A stretch of DNA of 64,000 nucleotides from Bryobacteraceae bacterium. Its GTDB lineage: Bacteria > Acidobacteriota > Terriglobia > Bryobacterales > Bryobacteraceae. The DNA lies in contig JABAQT010000013.1 of assembly GCA_019187195.1 (NCBI GenBank), positions 48,522-112,521 of the forward strand, given 5' to 3'. The stretch's first letter is position 1; the number at the start of each line of letters is the position of its first letter. Made by a program: the position numbers and the translations under genes. Positions 53,349 to 61,770 of this stretch are shown here, piece after piece. The notes below the pieces were generated by a model. It was not told the origin of the DNA, made no database searches, and saw only the letters and a program-made list of their open reading frames with translations.

Positions 53349-53699
53349 GTGCCTGTTCCCCCCAACCTCACCGCCCGCTTCGCCGCCATGTTCGCCGCCA
53401 TCGGTTCTGAGCACCGCCTGCGCATTCTCCGCCTGTTGCTCTCCGCTCATCCCAATGGTCGGACAGCGGGCGAAATTCAGGCGGAACTGGACATGTCCGC
53501 TTCAAACCTCTCTCACCATCTCGAGAAACTCCGTAACGAGGGTCTCCTGAACGTTCGTCGCGACGGCACGTACCTCTGGTATTCGGCGAGCACCGAAGTT
53601 CTTACCGAACTCCTCCAGTTCCTCTACGCCGAGTGCTGCACCCGCAACCGCGCCATCGCCTCCGAAACCATCGTGCAAATACGAAAGGCTGAGAAATGA
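53349..53699 (+). CDS. arsR: ArsR-family metalloregulator
   Basis: 116 residues from the GTG at 53349, preceded by AAGGAG; the frame further upstream crosses the promoter and is rejected. It has the ArsR winged helix (LTARFAAMFAAIGSEHRLRILRLL, then recognition helix SASNLSHHLEKLRNEGLL and wing VRRDGTYLWYSA). The CVC-type site in the recognition helix of E. coli ArsR is absent; instead a Cys pair, C96-C97, sits near the C-terminus, as in other arsenite sensors that evolved a separate site. It overlaps arsM by 4 bases (ATGA), so it very probably senses arsenite and autoregulates. Confidence 0.88.
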   Translation: MPVPPNLTARFAAMFAAIGSEHRLRILRLLLSAHPNGRTAGEIQAELDMSASNLSHHLEKLRNEGLLNVRRDGTYLWYSASTEVLTELLQFLYAECCTRNRAIASETIVQIRKAEK

Positions 53700-54463
53700 C
53701 ACCAATCAAGGAAGTTATAAAGGAAAAATACGGACAGGCTGCCCTGCGCGCAACCAGCGGCGGAAGCACCTGTTGCGGCTCCAGTTCATCCCGCGGATCG
53801 GCGGACCCCATCACCTCGAACCTCTATGGCGGTGATGAAACCGCCCTGCTGCCTCAGGAGGCAGTGCAGGCTTCGCTCGGCTGCGGGAATCCGGCCGCGC
53901 TCGCGGAACTACGTCCCGGAGAGACGGTGCTCGACCTGGGATCCGGTGGCGGCATCGATGTGCTGCTGTCAGCACGGCGCGTTGGCCCCACCGGCAAGGC
54001 ATATGGTCTCGATATGACCGGCGAAATGCTTGCCCTGGCGCGCGAAAACCAGCGCAAGTCCGGACTGGCGAACGTCGAGTTCCTTAAGGGTGAAATAGAA
54101 GACATCCCGCTGCCGGACAACTCGGTGGATGTGATCATTTCCAACTGTGTTATTAACCTGTCCGTGGACAAGGATCGCGTCTTTCAGGAAGCATTCCGCG
54201 TGCTGAAGCCGGGCGGCCGGTTCGCGGTCTCCGACATCGTGACGAGGGGTGAAATACGACCGGAGGTGCGCGAAAACGTCCTGCTTTGGGTGGGTTGTAT
54301 CGCCGGAGCGCTCGATGAATCCGAATACAAGGTAAAGCTCGCCCAGGCGGGCTTCAGGAACATCAGCATCGAGCCAACCAGGGTCTACGAAGCGGGCGCC
54401 TTCCCTCCCGGTGCCGATGGCGCCTTTTACAGCGGCTTTGTGCGCGCCAACAAGCCTGAGTGA
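53696..54463 (+). CDS. arsM: Arsenite S-adenosylmethionine methyltransferase
   Basis: 255 residues. SAM-binding Rossmann fold with VLDLGSGGGIDVLLSAR (motif I near 78-94) and GLDMTGEMLALA. The three arsenite-binding cysteines of ArsM are all found: C63 in SLGCGNP, C151 in ISNCVINLS and C201 in VGCIAG. A Cys pair (C26-C27) near the N-terminus is common in the family too. It methylates As(III) to mono-, di- and trimethyl forms, giving resistance by volatilisation. It overlaps arsR by 4 bases; no ArsB/Acr3 efflux pump or ArsC follows. Confidence 0.95.
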   Translation: MTPIKEVIKEKYGQAALRATSGGSTCCGSSSSRGSADPITSNLYGGDETALLPQEAVQASLGCGNPAALAELRPGETVLDLGSGGGIDVLLSARRVGPTGKAYGLDMTGEMLALARENQRKSGLANVEFLKGEIEDIPLPDNSVDVIISNCVINLSVDKDRVFQEAFRVLKPGGRFAVSDIVTRGEIRPEVRENVLLWVGCIAGALDESEYKVKLAQAGFRNISIEPTRVYEAGAFPPGADGAFYSGFVRANKPE

Positions 54464-54493
54464 GAGGTTGGTCCCGCTCACCCTACTACCTTA

Positions 54494-54507
54494 GGGAGTG
54501 CACTCCC
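54494..54507. repeat. Perfect 14-base palindrome spanning the comEC start codon
   Basis: GGGAGTGCACTCCC reads the same on both strands and includes the GTG start at 54498. In mRNA it could pair between two transcripts or form a tight stem; as DNA it could bind a dimeric protein. May be chance. Confidence 0.35.
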
Positions 54508-56975
54508 GGAACCCGCTGCTCCCGCCGGCGCTGGCGTTTCTCGGCGGCATCCTGCTTTCGGCAACCGCCGGGTTCACGGCTGGAGAACTGACCGCGGCCC
54601 TGGCGGTTACCGGACTCGGCGCCGTTATGTCCCGCTACCGGCGCTGGTATCTGCTGGGGCTGATTCTGTTCTCCGGCGCCGCGATTGACCAATGGTTGCG
54701 CCCAGGGCCCGATCCGCGTATCGACGCACAACCCGGGGAAACCGTTCTCATCGCTGGTTGCGTAGTCGAGCCTCCGGTGTTTTCCGAAGATCGCGAACAG
54801 TTCCTGCTGGAATTGGCTCCGCATGCCCGCGTCCGCGTAACCTTATACCCCGCTGAAGGTGAACCTCTACCCGCTCTCGCCTACGGGCAGATGGTGGAAG
54901 TGCCTGTGAAAGTCCGGGAACCGCGCAACTTCGGAAATCCCGGGGCCTTCGACTACAAAGGCTACCTCGCCCGGCGGCATATCTATTGGACGGCCTCGGC
55001 CGCCTCCCACTCGAAACCGCGCATCCTTGGACACTGCGGCCATGCCCTTGCCGGATGGATCTATAGCCTGCGCTCGTGGTCGCTCGCGCGCATCGCAACC
55101 CTGTTCGCGGGCGACGCTTACGCCGTGGGAATTCTTCGGGCGTTGCTGATTGGAGAGTCCTCGCGCTTCGAACGCGAGTGGGCGGACGGATACCGCCAAA
55201 CAGGAACCTACCACGCCATTGTCGTCTCCGGCCTCCACGTCACCGTGATCGCAATTACCTTGCTGTGGATTCTCCGGCTGCTGTCCATGCGCCGTCAAAC
55301 GGCCGCTCTCGCCGCTGTCGCACTGATCTGGATCTATGCTGGCATGTGCGGGTGGCAGGCGCCCGTGGTCCGCTCGGCCGGGGGCTTCACGCTCTTCGCC
55401 ATCGGTGGTTTCTTCTTTCGTGAGTGCCGCCTGCTGAATCTGCTGGCGGCTCTCGCCCTCGGGTTCCTTGCGTTCGATCCGCGCGAGTACCAGGAGGCGA
55501 GCTTTCAACTCACTTTCCTGGCGGTGCTTGCCCTGGGGGCGCTCGCTTCGCCGGCCGGTGAAAGCGCCGCTCTTTGCCTGTACGCACTGCGCGACCTCGG
55601 CGATTCCGCCAAGGACCTCCACCTGGACCCGCCGGCCGCGCAATTCCGGGTTGAACTCAGACTGGTCGCCGAGACGCTCACCCTGGTCTTGCGGCTCCCA
55701 TGGCGGCTCTCCCTTTGGCTGATTCGTATCCCCACCTGGGTTCTCCTTTCCTTCTGGCGCGGACTGCTCGTCTCCGTCGCGGTGCAACTCGGCCTGGCTC
55801 TGCCCATGGTGATCTATTTTCACCGGCTTCCCCTTTCGGCCTTGAGCGCGAACCTCATCGTCACACCGGTCCTGACCATTGCGGTTCCGGCGGGGTTCGC
55901 CGCTCTTCTCACCGGGTGGCGCCCGATGGCGATGTTCACGGGATGGCTCATCGAAGCCGCGCGGCGTGTCACCGAATGGCACCTCGGTTGGGATGGGAAC
56001 TGGAGAATCCCCGATCCGCCCCTGCTGTTGAGCGTGGCCTTTGTGGCGTCCCTCGTCCTTCTCGCCGTGCTGCGGCGAAGGTTGCTGCTGGTTCCCTCTC
56101 TGCTGCTGCTCGGCATCATCGCCTGGCATCCCTTCCCGCCCAAGTGGACTCCGAACTCGTTGGAACTTACGATGATCGATGTCGGACAGGGAGATTCCCT
56201 TCTGGTGGGCTTTCCCGACGGCCGCTGGATGCTCGTCGATGGCGGCGGTATCCCCGTCTTCGGTAAACGTCCCAGGTCAAAGATGGATATAGGCGAAGAC
56301 GTCGTTTCCGCGTACCTGTTCCACCGCGGCATCACAAACATTGATATCCTCGCCTCCACCCACCAGCACGACGATCATGCGGCGGGTTTGCCCGCATTGA
56401 TCCGTAATTTCCGCCCCCGCGAGATCTGGGCCGGAGCGACGCCCGAGAGCCCCACCTGGGACACTCTGAAGGAACAAGCTCGCCGCGTGGACGCGCGCAT
56501 CCTGCATCCGCGCCGCGGCGACACCCGAAACTTCGCGGGAGCCCTGCTCGACGTGCTCTCCCCTCCCGCGGACTACCTTCCCCGTAAGACGCCCTCGAAC
56601 AACGACTCCCTCGTGCTCCGCCTCCGCTACGGCAAACAAACTTTCCTGCTCATGGGAGACGCCGAACGGCAGATGGAGTACGCCATGCTCGACTCGCTTG
56701 ACCGTGTGGACGTCCTCAAAGTGGGCCACCACGGCAGCAAGACTTCATCCACCGCGGTCTTCCTCGACGCAACGCGCCCCGCCTTCGCCTTCATCTCCGC
56801 TGGCAAGGACAACCTCTTCCGCCATCCGCATCCGGATGTCCTTGATCGCCTGCGAGGCCTACACACGCAAGTGATGCGATCGGACGAATGGGGTCTCGTA
56901 ACCGTACGCACGGACGGCAGGAGACTGACCATCGAGCAACGGCGGTATGGGAATGGAAGTGCGGCGTTAGACTGA
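54498..56975 (+). CDS. comEC: ComEC/Rec2-family DNA uptake channel
   Basis: 825 residues from a GTG at 54498; an in-frame TAG at 54492 prevents an earlier start. The order is: N-terminal membrane segments and an OB-like DUF4131 region (about 40-190), the Competence multi-pass domain (about 215-520, with GESSRFEREWADGYRQTGTYHAIVVSGLH), and a C-terminal metallo-beta-lactamase domain (about 550-825: MIDVGQGDSLLVGF, LVDGGG, STHQHDDHAAGL, KVGHHGS). All three parts are complete. ComEC carries single-stranded DNA across the inner membrane during natural transformation. No other competence gene is nearby. Confidence 0.93.
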   Translation: MHSRNPLLPPALAFLGGILLSATAGFTAGELTAALAVTGLGAVMSRYRRWYLLGLILFSGAAIDQWLRPGPDPRIDAQPGETVLIAGCVVEPPVFSEDREQFLLELAPHARVRVTLYPAEGEPLPALAYGQMVEVPVKVREPRNFGNPGAFDYKGYLARRHIYWTASAASHSKPRILGHCGHALAGWIYSLRSWSLARIATLFAGDAYAVGILRALLIGESSRFEREWADGYRQTGTYHAIVVSGLHVTVIAITLLWILRLLSMRRQTAALAAVALIWIYAGMCGWQAPVVRSAGGFTLFAIGGFFFRECRLLNLLAALALGFLAFDPREYQEASFQLTFLAVLALGALASPAGESAALCLYALRDLGDSAKDLHLDPPAAQFRVELRLVAETLTLVLRLPWRLSLWLIRIPTWVLLSFWRGLLVSVAVQLGLALPMVIYFHRLPLSALSANLIVTPVLTIAVPAGFAALLTGWRPMAMFTGWLIEAARRVTEWHLGWDGNWRIPDPPLLLSVAFVASLVLLAVLRRRLLLVPSLLLLGIIAWHPFPPKWTPNSLELTMIDVGQGDSLLVGFPDGRWMLVDGGGIPVFGKRPRSKMDIGEDVVSAYLFHRGITNIDILASTHQHDDHAAGLPALIRNFRPREIWAGATPESPTWDTLKEQARRVDARILHPRRGDTRNFAGALLDVLSPPADYLPRKTPSNNDSLVLRLRYGKQTFLLMGDAERQMEYAMLDSLDRVDVLKVGHHGSKTSSTAVFLDATRPAFAFISAGKDNLFRHPHPDVLDRLRGLHTQVMRSDEWGLVTVRTDGRRLTIEQRRYGNGSAALD

Positions 56976-56981
56976 GTGTAT

Positions 56982-59336
56982 CTACTCCGCCCGGGGAACA
57001 ACTTCACTCATCAACCCGATAAGAAACCGCCTCGCCGCCTGCTTCGCCCCATCACCCGTATCCCCCGCCGGCCCCACGCAACTCGGACACCCCGATTCGC
57101 AGGGGCACGCCGTGATCAGTTGCAGCGTGGCTGCCAGAAGCTTCCCGCGAAGCTCGAACAGCGGACCGCTCTGCCCGATCCCTCCCGGATAGTTGTCGTA
57201 GAGATACAAATCCGGCTCAAAGGATTTCTGTCCCTTCGCGATGTCCTCAGTGATCGCCAGACCCAGGTCGCGAGGATCACACATCAGCAGCAGCGCCGCG
57301 ATGGCGCGCATCGCGTTCCCCAGTCCCGAAAGCCCGTTGAGCTTCATCGCCGGTGAAAGATCCGGGAACCGCGCGAGGAACTGCTCGGGGAAGTGCAGCC
57401 AGAACGAAGTAGTGTGCATCTCCTGTTCCGGCATTGAGAGCTGCCCCGCTCCCACATTCTCGAGCGTGTAGAACTTTACCTTCTTGAAGCCCACAATCTG
57501 ACGGTTGATCCGCACTTCGCCGTGCGCGGCAAACGCCTCGGCCTGCGGAGCCTCCTCGAAGCGCTCGAGTTCCTTCACCTGTGTATAGTCGATCGCGTCG
57601 GTGAAGTAGTCGCACTCCACCTGCCTCACGAACGCCTTGCGCTGCTCATAGTCAAACTTCTCCACCTGGTATTGGCGCGCCTCATGAAGATATATCGCCT
57701 TTTCATGAAGTTCCACGAGGGCGGCGGGAAAGGACACTTCGGCGATCACCTTGGGGTCCGCCGTAATGTCGATTACGACAAAGTTGTCGCTCGTCACGGC
57801 GCGGAGGCTGATCGCGTCCGCCGGGTAGGTATCCGACGTCCAATGCCAGGCCCCGGCGGAATGATGGAGCAGGCCCAGTTCCCCCAGAAACCGGCAAAGC
57901 TTCTCCGTCTCGTGCGGGCCGAACTTCTCCCCGTCCTTGACGGGAAGTTCGAAAGCCGCGCACTTGATGTGGTTCACCAGAATCTCGAGGTTATCGGCGT
58001 TGATGTGAGCGCTCTCGGGAGATTGGCCGAAAAAGTATTCCGGATGTTCAACAATATACTGGTCGAGCGGCGCGCTCGAGGCTACAAGCACGGCAAGCGA
58101 GGCATTCTGGCGCCGCCCCGCCCGTCCCGAGCGCTGCCACGTGGAAGCGACCGTCCCCGGGTAGCCCGCCATGACAACCGCATCGAGGGAACCGATGTCG
58201 ATGCCCAGTTCGAGGGCATTCGTCGCCACCACCCCGCGGATTTCGCCATCGCGCAATTTCCGCTCGATCTCACGCCGCTCCCGCGGAAGGTACCCGCCCC
58301 GATAGCCGCGAATGGTCCCCTTCGGCGCGAGTCCGCGTTCGCAGGCGTCCTTCAAGTACGTGATAAGGATTTCGGTGGCCAGACGGTTGTTGCAAAACAC
58401 CAGCGTCTGTTGATCCCGGCTGATCATCTCCTCGGCGATCCGTTTCGTCTCGTGAAGATAGCCGCGCCGGATACCCAACTGCGCGTTCACCACCGGTGGA
58501 TTGTAGAAGACAACATACTTCTCACCCGCCGGCGCGCCGTTTGATTCCACCAGTTCGAAAGGTTCCTCGATCAGCGACTCGGCCAGCTCCTTCGGATTCG
58601 CAATCGTCGCCGAACTGCAAATGAATCGTGGCCGGGAACCGTAAAATTCGCAAATGCGTTTCACCCGCCGCAGGATGTTCGCCAGATGGCTTCCATAGAC
58701 TCCGCGGTAGTAATGCAGTTCGTCTATGACGAAATATTGCAGGTTCTCGAAGAATTTGGCCCACTTGGTGTGGTGCGGCAGAATACCGGCATGCAGCATG
58801 TCCGGGTTCGTAAAGGCCACATTGGCTCGCTCGCGGATGGCCTTGCGCGCGTCCTGAGGGGTATCCCCGTCGTAGGTGAACGCACGGATTCCGGAGCCCA
58901 TCGCGTCTACCGCGGCATTGAACTCGTGGAGTTGATCCTCGGCTAGCGCCTTGGTGGGAAAAAGATAGAACGCCCGCGCGTTCGAATCATCGAGCAGCGT
59001 GTTCAGCACCGGCAGGTTATAGCAAAGCGTCTTCCCGCTTGCCGTGGGAGTGACGACGGTGACATTGCTTCCTTCACTGACGCGGAGAAACGACTCCGCC
59101 TGGTGGGAGTAGAGCTTTCCAATACCCCGTGCCTCGAGCATCCGCCGCAAGGCGGGCCGCAGGTTCTGGGGAAACTCGACATAGGAGCCGGCGCGGGCCG
59201 GTTGCTGGCGAATGGCACGGATCGGCGAATTGGGCTGAGCCATCCATTCACGCATCCGGGCGAGCACGGCATCGAGGGATGGACGCGTAGCCAGGGATTT
59301 CGAATCAGGAGAACCGGCAAACAGGTCAAGGTTCAT
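56982..59336 (-). CDS. DEAD/DEAH-box helicase with C-terminal DUF1998 (MrfA/YprA type)
   Basis: 784 residues from the ATG at 59336 with AAGG upstream; a TTG at 59357 is an alternative. Motor motifs: Q-like YSHQAESFL, Walker A TPTASGKT, DELH in YFVIDELHYYRG, SAT in ICSSATIANP, and the second RecA lobe with VVATNALELGIDIGSLDAVV and QRSGRAGR. The C-terminus has a DUF1998-type cysteine cluster, CPCESGCPSC, which binds a metal. B. subtilis MrfA with this plan unwinds DNA 3' to 5' and repairs mitomycin C lesions. It converges with comEC, 6 bases between stops. Confidence 0.93.
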   Translation of the reverse strand: MNLDLFAGSPDSKSLATRPSLDAVLARMREWMAQPNSPIRAIRQQPARAGSYVEFPQNLRPALRRMLEARGIGKLYSHQAESFLRVSEGSNVTVVTPTASGKTLCYNLPVLNTLLDDSNARAFYLFPTKALAEDQLHEFNAAVDAMGSGIRAFTYDGDTPQDARKAIRERANVAFTNPDMLHAGILPHHTKWAKFFENLQYFVIDELHYYRGVYGSHLANILRRVKRICEFYGSRPRFICSSATIANPKELAESLIEEPFELVESNGAPAGEKYVVFYNPPVVNAQLGIRRGYLHETKRIAEEMISRDQQTLVFCNNRLATEILITYLKDACERGLAPKGTIRGYRGGYLPRERREIERKLRDGEIRGVVATNALELGIDIGSLDAVVMAGYPGTVASTWQRSGRAGRRQNASLAVLVASSAPLDQYIVEHPEYFFGQSPESAHINADNLEILVNHIKCAAFELPVKDGEKFGPHETEKLCRFLGELGLLHHSAGAWHWTSDTYPADAISLRAVTSDNFVVIDITADPKVIAEVSFPAALVELHEKAIYLHEARQYQVEKFDYEQRKAFVRQVECDYFTDAIDYTQVKELERFEEAPQAEAFAAHGEVRINRQIVGFKKVKFYTLENVGAGQLSMPEQEMHTTSFWLHFPEQFLARFPDLSPAMKLNGLSGLGNAMRAIAALLLMCDPRDLGLAITEDIAKGQKSFEPDLYLYDNYPGGIGQSGPLFELRGKLLAATLQLITACPCESGCPSCVGPAGDTGDGAKQAARRFLIGLMSEVVPRAE

Positions 59337-59392
59337 TTTTCGCCTTTTGTTTGCCAAGTATAGCGAACTCTATGGTGTCGCGCTCGATCGTT

Positions 59393-59716
59393 CTATAGTC
59401 CCTTGCGAACAAATTCGAAGCGTTCCAGGGTAGCCGCGAATGCTGGGTCTGATCCGATCTCTTCGTGCTCCAGGCGAACCACTTTCCCCATGCAACGAAG
59501 ACGAACGGAACAGCCCTGAGCTCCCGTGGGAAGAGTGATGACAAACTCAATGGGCTGACCCACAGCTACCTCAGCATCGGCAGTAAAGAGAACCCCGCCG
59601 GAACTGACGTTTTTCGTCTCGCCGACTTTGCCCAAGGCTTTCGAGCCGGAACGGAGCAGTTCGAAGGGAAGGCGCAACTCGAAGCGCATATTCTTGCGTT
59701 TGTCTCTCTGGGGCAC
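59393..59716 (-). CDS. Stand-alone PilZ-domain protein
   Basis: 107 residues from a GTG at 59716; an ATG nine codons on (59689) is an alternative. The first part has an RxxxR-like KRKNMRFELRLP stretch and the middle the NVSSGGVLF motif, equivalent to the D/NxSxxG that binds cyclic di-GMP together with the arginines. The remaining sequence is a six-stranded barrel. As a single-domain protein it would pass a cyclic di-GMP signal to a partner. It lies 56 bases upstream of the helicase gene on the same strand. Confidence 0.85.
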   Translation of the reverse strand: MPQRDKRKNMRFELRLPFELLRSGSKALGKVGETKNVSSGGVLFTADAEVAVGQPIEFVITLPTGAQGCSVRLRCMGKVVRLEHEEIGSDPAFAATLERFEFVRKGL

Positions 59717-59874
59717 AATTCAATCTAAGGTGTGTGGGGGAAAACGTCAATAGTGATTGGTACGAAGCGGCTAAGATTCGTACCAGAACTTCCCTTCAGG
59801 ACCGCCGGCCGGAAATCAGCTTAAGCTGGAAGAGGAGCCAGGTGAATCGCTGAAGGGGTGGAGAGTGACTGAGA

Positions 59875-60117
59875 GTGCGTAAGGTAATTCGAATTTCCGG
59901 CGGCATGGTGCTGGTTCTGGTGGGGTTGATTCTCTCCATTCCAGGGGTTCCCGGGCCGGGGCTTTTCATCGTGTTTCTGGGGCTGGTCCTGCTGGCGGAA
60001 CACTTTCACTGGGCCCGCCGCCTGCTCGATTGGGGCAAGGCAAAGTGGGAAGCCATCCCTCAGGTTAAGGACAGAATGGAAAGAAAAAGCGCAAAGAGCG
60101 GCAAAGCGCAAGAATGA
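59875..60117 (+). CDS. PGPGW-type small membrane protein
   Basis: 80 residues from a GTG at 59875; an in-frame ATG at 59905 is possible. Two membrane segments (about 9-26 and 28-44) flank SIPGVPGPGLFIVFLGLVLL, the PGPG signature of the family. The C-terminal tail is strongly basic and cytoplasmic. Function unknown across the family. A 158-base gap, with nothing I recognise in it, separates it from the PilZ gene. Confidence 0.72.
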   Translation: MRKVIRISGGMVLVLVGLILSIPGVPGPGLFIVFLGLVLLAEHFHWARRLLDWGKAKWEAIPQVKDRMERKSAKSGKAQE

Positions 60118-60123
60118 GCCGGC

Positions 60124-60438
60124 CTAGGGCAACAGGTCAAGTGCGCCCTGAATTTCCTTCTTCGTGTGCAGGTCGCCGTTCCTCCCACTCACCACGACTC
60201 CTTCTTCGTACACCCGCCTGGCTTCTTCGAGCCGCCCCAACTTCTCGAGCGTCTGCCCTCCATGAAAGTACGCCGCCGAGTAGTTCGGGTGAAGCTTGAT
60301 CAGTTCCTGAAACGCGTCGGCCGCTTGTTCGAGTTTTCCGTCCGAAAGAAGCGTCTGCGCCAGTCCGTACCTGACAAAGCTGTTATTTGGGTCCTGGGCC
60401 AGCAGCGCGTTGAGAGCATCCAATCGTTCTTGAGACAT
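60124..60438 (-). CDS. Small soluble TPR protein
   Basis: 104 residues, no signal peptide. About two and a half tetratricopeptide repeats are visible: LDALNALLAQDPNNSFVRYG, ADAFQELIKLHPNYSAAYFH and LGRLEEARRVYEEGVVV. It ends 6 bases before the stop of the PGPGW gene (convergent). TPR proteins of this size usually bind another protein; the partner is not evident. It starts 43 bases from the divergent thioesterase gene. Confidence 0.8.
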   Translation of the reverse strand: MSQERLDALNALLAQDPNNSFVRYGLAQTLLSDGKLEQAADAFQELIKLHPNYSAAYFHGGQTLEKLGRLEEARRVYEEGVVVSGRNGDLHTKKEIQGALDLLP

Positions 60439-60481
60439 AAATTCGTGGGTAAACCCTAACTTCCATGCTAATATACGCGCG

Positions 60482-60997
60482 ATGACAATACCTACCGAAG
60501 GGCGTTACGTGCGGGAGTCCCTGAGCGAGATTTCCGAAATGGCGCTCCCCCTTTATGCCAACCCCCTGGGGAATCTGCTCGGCGGCCGCGTGATGCACCT
60601 GGTGGACATCGCGGGCGCTCTGGCGGCCATGCGTCACGCCCGATGTCTGGTTGCAACCGCATCGGTGGACTACATGACATTCCTCGTACCCGTGCGTATT
60701 GGGGAGATGGTGATCCTGAAGGCGGCCGTGAATAGAGTCTTCAACACCTCCATGGAAGTCGGCGTGAAAGTCTTCGTCGAGAATCTGCGAAGCGGAGCCG
60801 TAAGCCACACCAGTTCGGCGTACCTGACCTTTGTGGCGATCGATGAAACAGGCCGTCGAATCCCGGTAGTCCCGGTTATTCCGGAGACGCACGACGAAAT
60901 CCGCCGCTGGCATAAAGCGGGGGAACGCCGCAGCGTGCGCCTGGAGATACGGAAGAAATACCAAGCCCCGGCGCCACCCGCAACCGGCTCGGACTGA
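60482..60997 (+). CDS. Acyl-CoA thioesterase, hotdog fold
   Basis: 171 residues. It shows the long-chain acyl-CoA hydrolase type of hotdog: LPLYANPLGNLLGGRVMHLVDIAGALAAMRHA with the catalytic N/D region, TASVDYMTFLVPVRIGEMVILKA and a central strand set with VGVKVFVENL. It hydrolyses acyl-CoA to free acid and CoA in the cytoplasm. The C-terminal 30 residues are Arg-rich. Nothing in the neighbourhood narrows the chain length. Confidence 0.88.
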   Translation: MTIPTEGRYVRESLSEISEMALPLYANPLGNLLGGRVMHLVDIAGALAAMRHARCLVATASVDYMTFLVPVRIGEMVILKAAVNRVFNTSMEVGVKVFVENLRSGAVSHTSSAYLTFVAIDETGRRIPVVPVIPETHDEIRRWHKAGERRSVRLEIRKKYQAPAPPATGSD

Positions 60998-61045
60998 CCC
61001 GTCGATCAGAAAGTGGAATGTAGACGCGTAAGACCGGCTGGACCC

Positions 61046-61342
61046 TCAGTTTCCCTCTTCCTTGTACATGTAGGCGATATTCGCCTTGTAGATCATCAGG
61101 TTGGGACCTTCATCCCGATTGATCTTCAGGCACGCCTTGTCATACCACTCGATAACCCCATGGATCGTCTCGCCGCCCTTCAGCACGAAGACCATTGGAG
61201 TCTTCGTCTGCATCTGCTTGACATAGTAAAAATTCTCAGCGTTGGTCTGATCGGGCGGAACCGGTTTCTTTTGGACGCGGTTTTTCTCCATTTTGAGGTC
61301 GTTTAATTGCGGACGGATGAGCCTGCGGTTGCCCGTCTCCAT
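61046..61342 (-). CDS. hfq: Hfq-like RNA-binding protein
   Basis: 98 residues from the ATG at 61342 (METGNRRLIRPQL); the longer frame to 61540 runs through non-coding sequence. The first 35 residues are an unusual basic extension. The Sm fold follows: QMQTKTPMVFVLKGGETIHG with VIEWYDKACLKI (Sm1) and LMIYKANIAYMYKEEGN (Sm2). In most Hfq the Sm2 core is YKHAI; here YKAN-I replaces the His, and the proximal-face Gln is not in place. The overall pattern still supports an Hfq relative that pairs small RNAs with mRNAs, but its binding mode may differ. The region 5' of it holds two structured repeats. Confidence 0.8.
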   Translation of the reverse strand: METGNRRLIRPQLNDLKMEKNRVQKKPVPPDQTNAENFYYVKQMQTKTPMVFVLKGGETIHGVIEWYDKACLKINRDEGPNLMIYKANIAYMYKEEGN

Positions 61343-61550
61343 TCCGGTTCTCCTTGTGCGTTGCGCGCCTTCGTTCGATTCGTCCAGGCGGACTCCCTCG
61401 AACAAAGGAATTGCATGGATTCTCTTATGGTTCCACTCATACCATAGCTGACCCGTCGAGGCAAGTGAAGAGGCTATTCCACGCGCGAAAGATTGGTCTT
61501 CCTGGCGGAAGGACCGGAACCTCGCACATACTGCTGTCAATAAAGGAAAT

Positions 61551-61610
61551 GCGGGCGCATCTATGGGTGGAAAGGGGTGGGTGCGCCCGCCATCGTAACG
61601 GGGATTTGGT
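61551..61610. repeat. Structured direct repeat, copy 1
   Basis: A 9-base-pair perfect stem, GCGGGCGCA (61551-61559) with TGCGCCCGC (61582-61590), closes a 22-base purine-rich loop, CTATGGGTGGAAAGGGGTGG within it, and is followed by CGTAACGGGGATTTG. About 56 of 60 bases match copy 2, and the stem is identical in both. Confidence 0.75.
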
Positions 61611-61710
61611 CTTCAAGGCGCAGTTGCGCCGTGAACGGTTACACACCAACTCGAAATTACTCCGAATGTAAGAAGAATTAGCGGTCCAGGTGGGTACAAA
61701 AATAGGATAA

Positions 61711-61770
61711 GCGGGCGCATCTATGGGTGAAAAGGGGTGAGTGCGCCCGCCGTCGTAACGGGGATTTGAT
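61711..61770. repeat. Structured direct repeat, copy 2
   Basis: Same element as 61551-61610, stem at 61711-61719 and 61742-61750. The differences from copy 1 are two G-to-A changes in the loop and two changes in the 3' tail; none falls in the stem. Similarity fades after about base 60, with a last shared GGTTAC near 61797. Confidence 0.75.

Noticed and set aside
59821..60111. Minus-strand 96-codon frame over the PGPGW gene
   Set aside because: It is the shadow of a plausible membrane protein with the PGPG signature and has no domain of its own.
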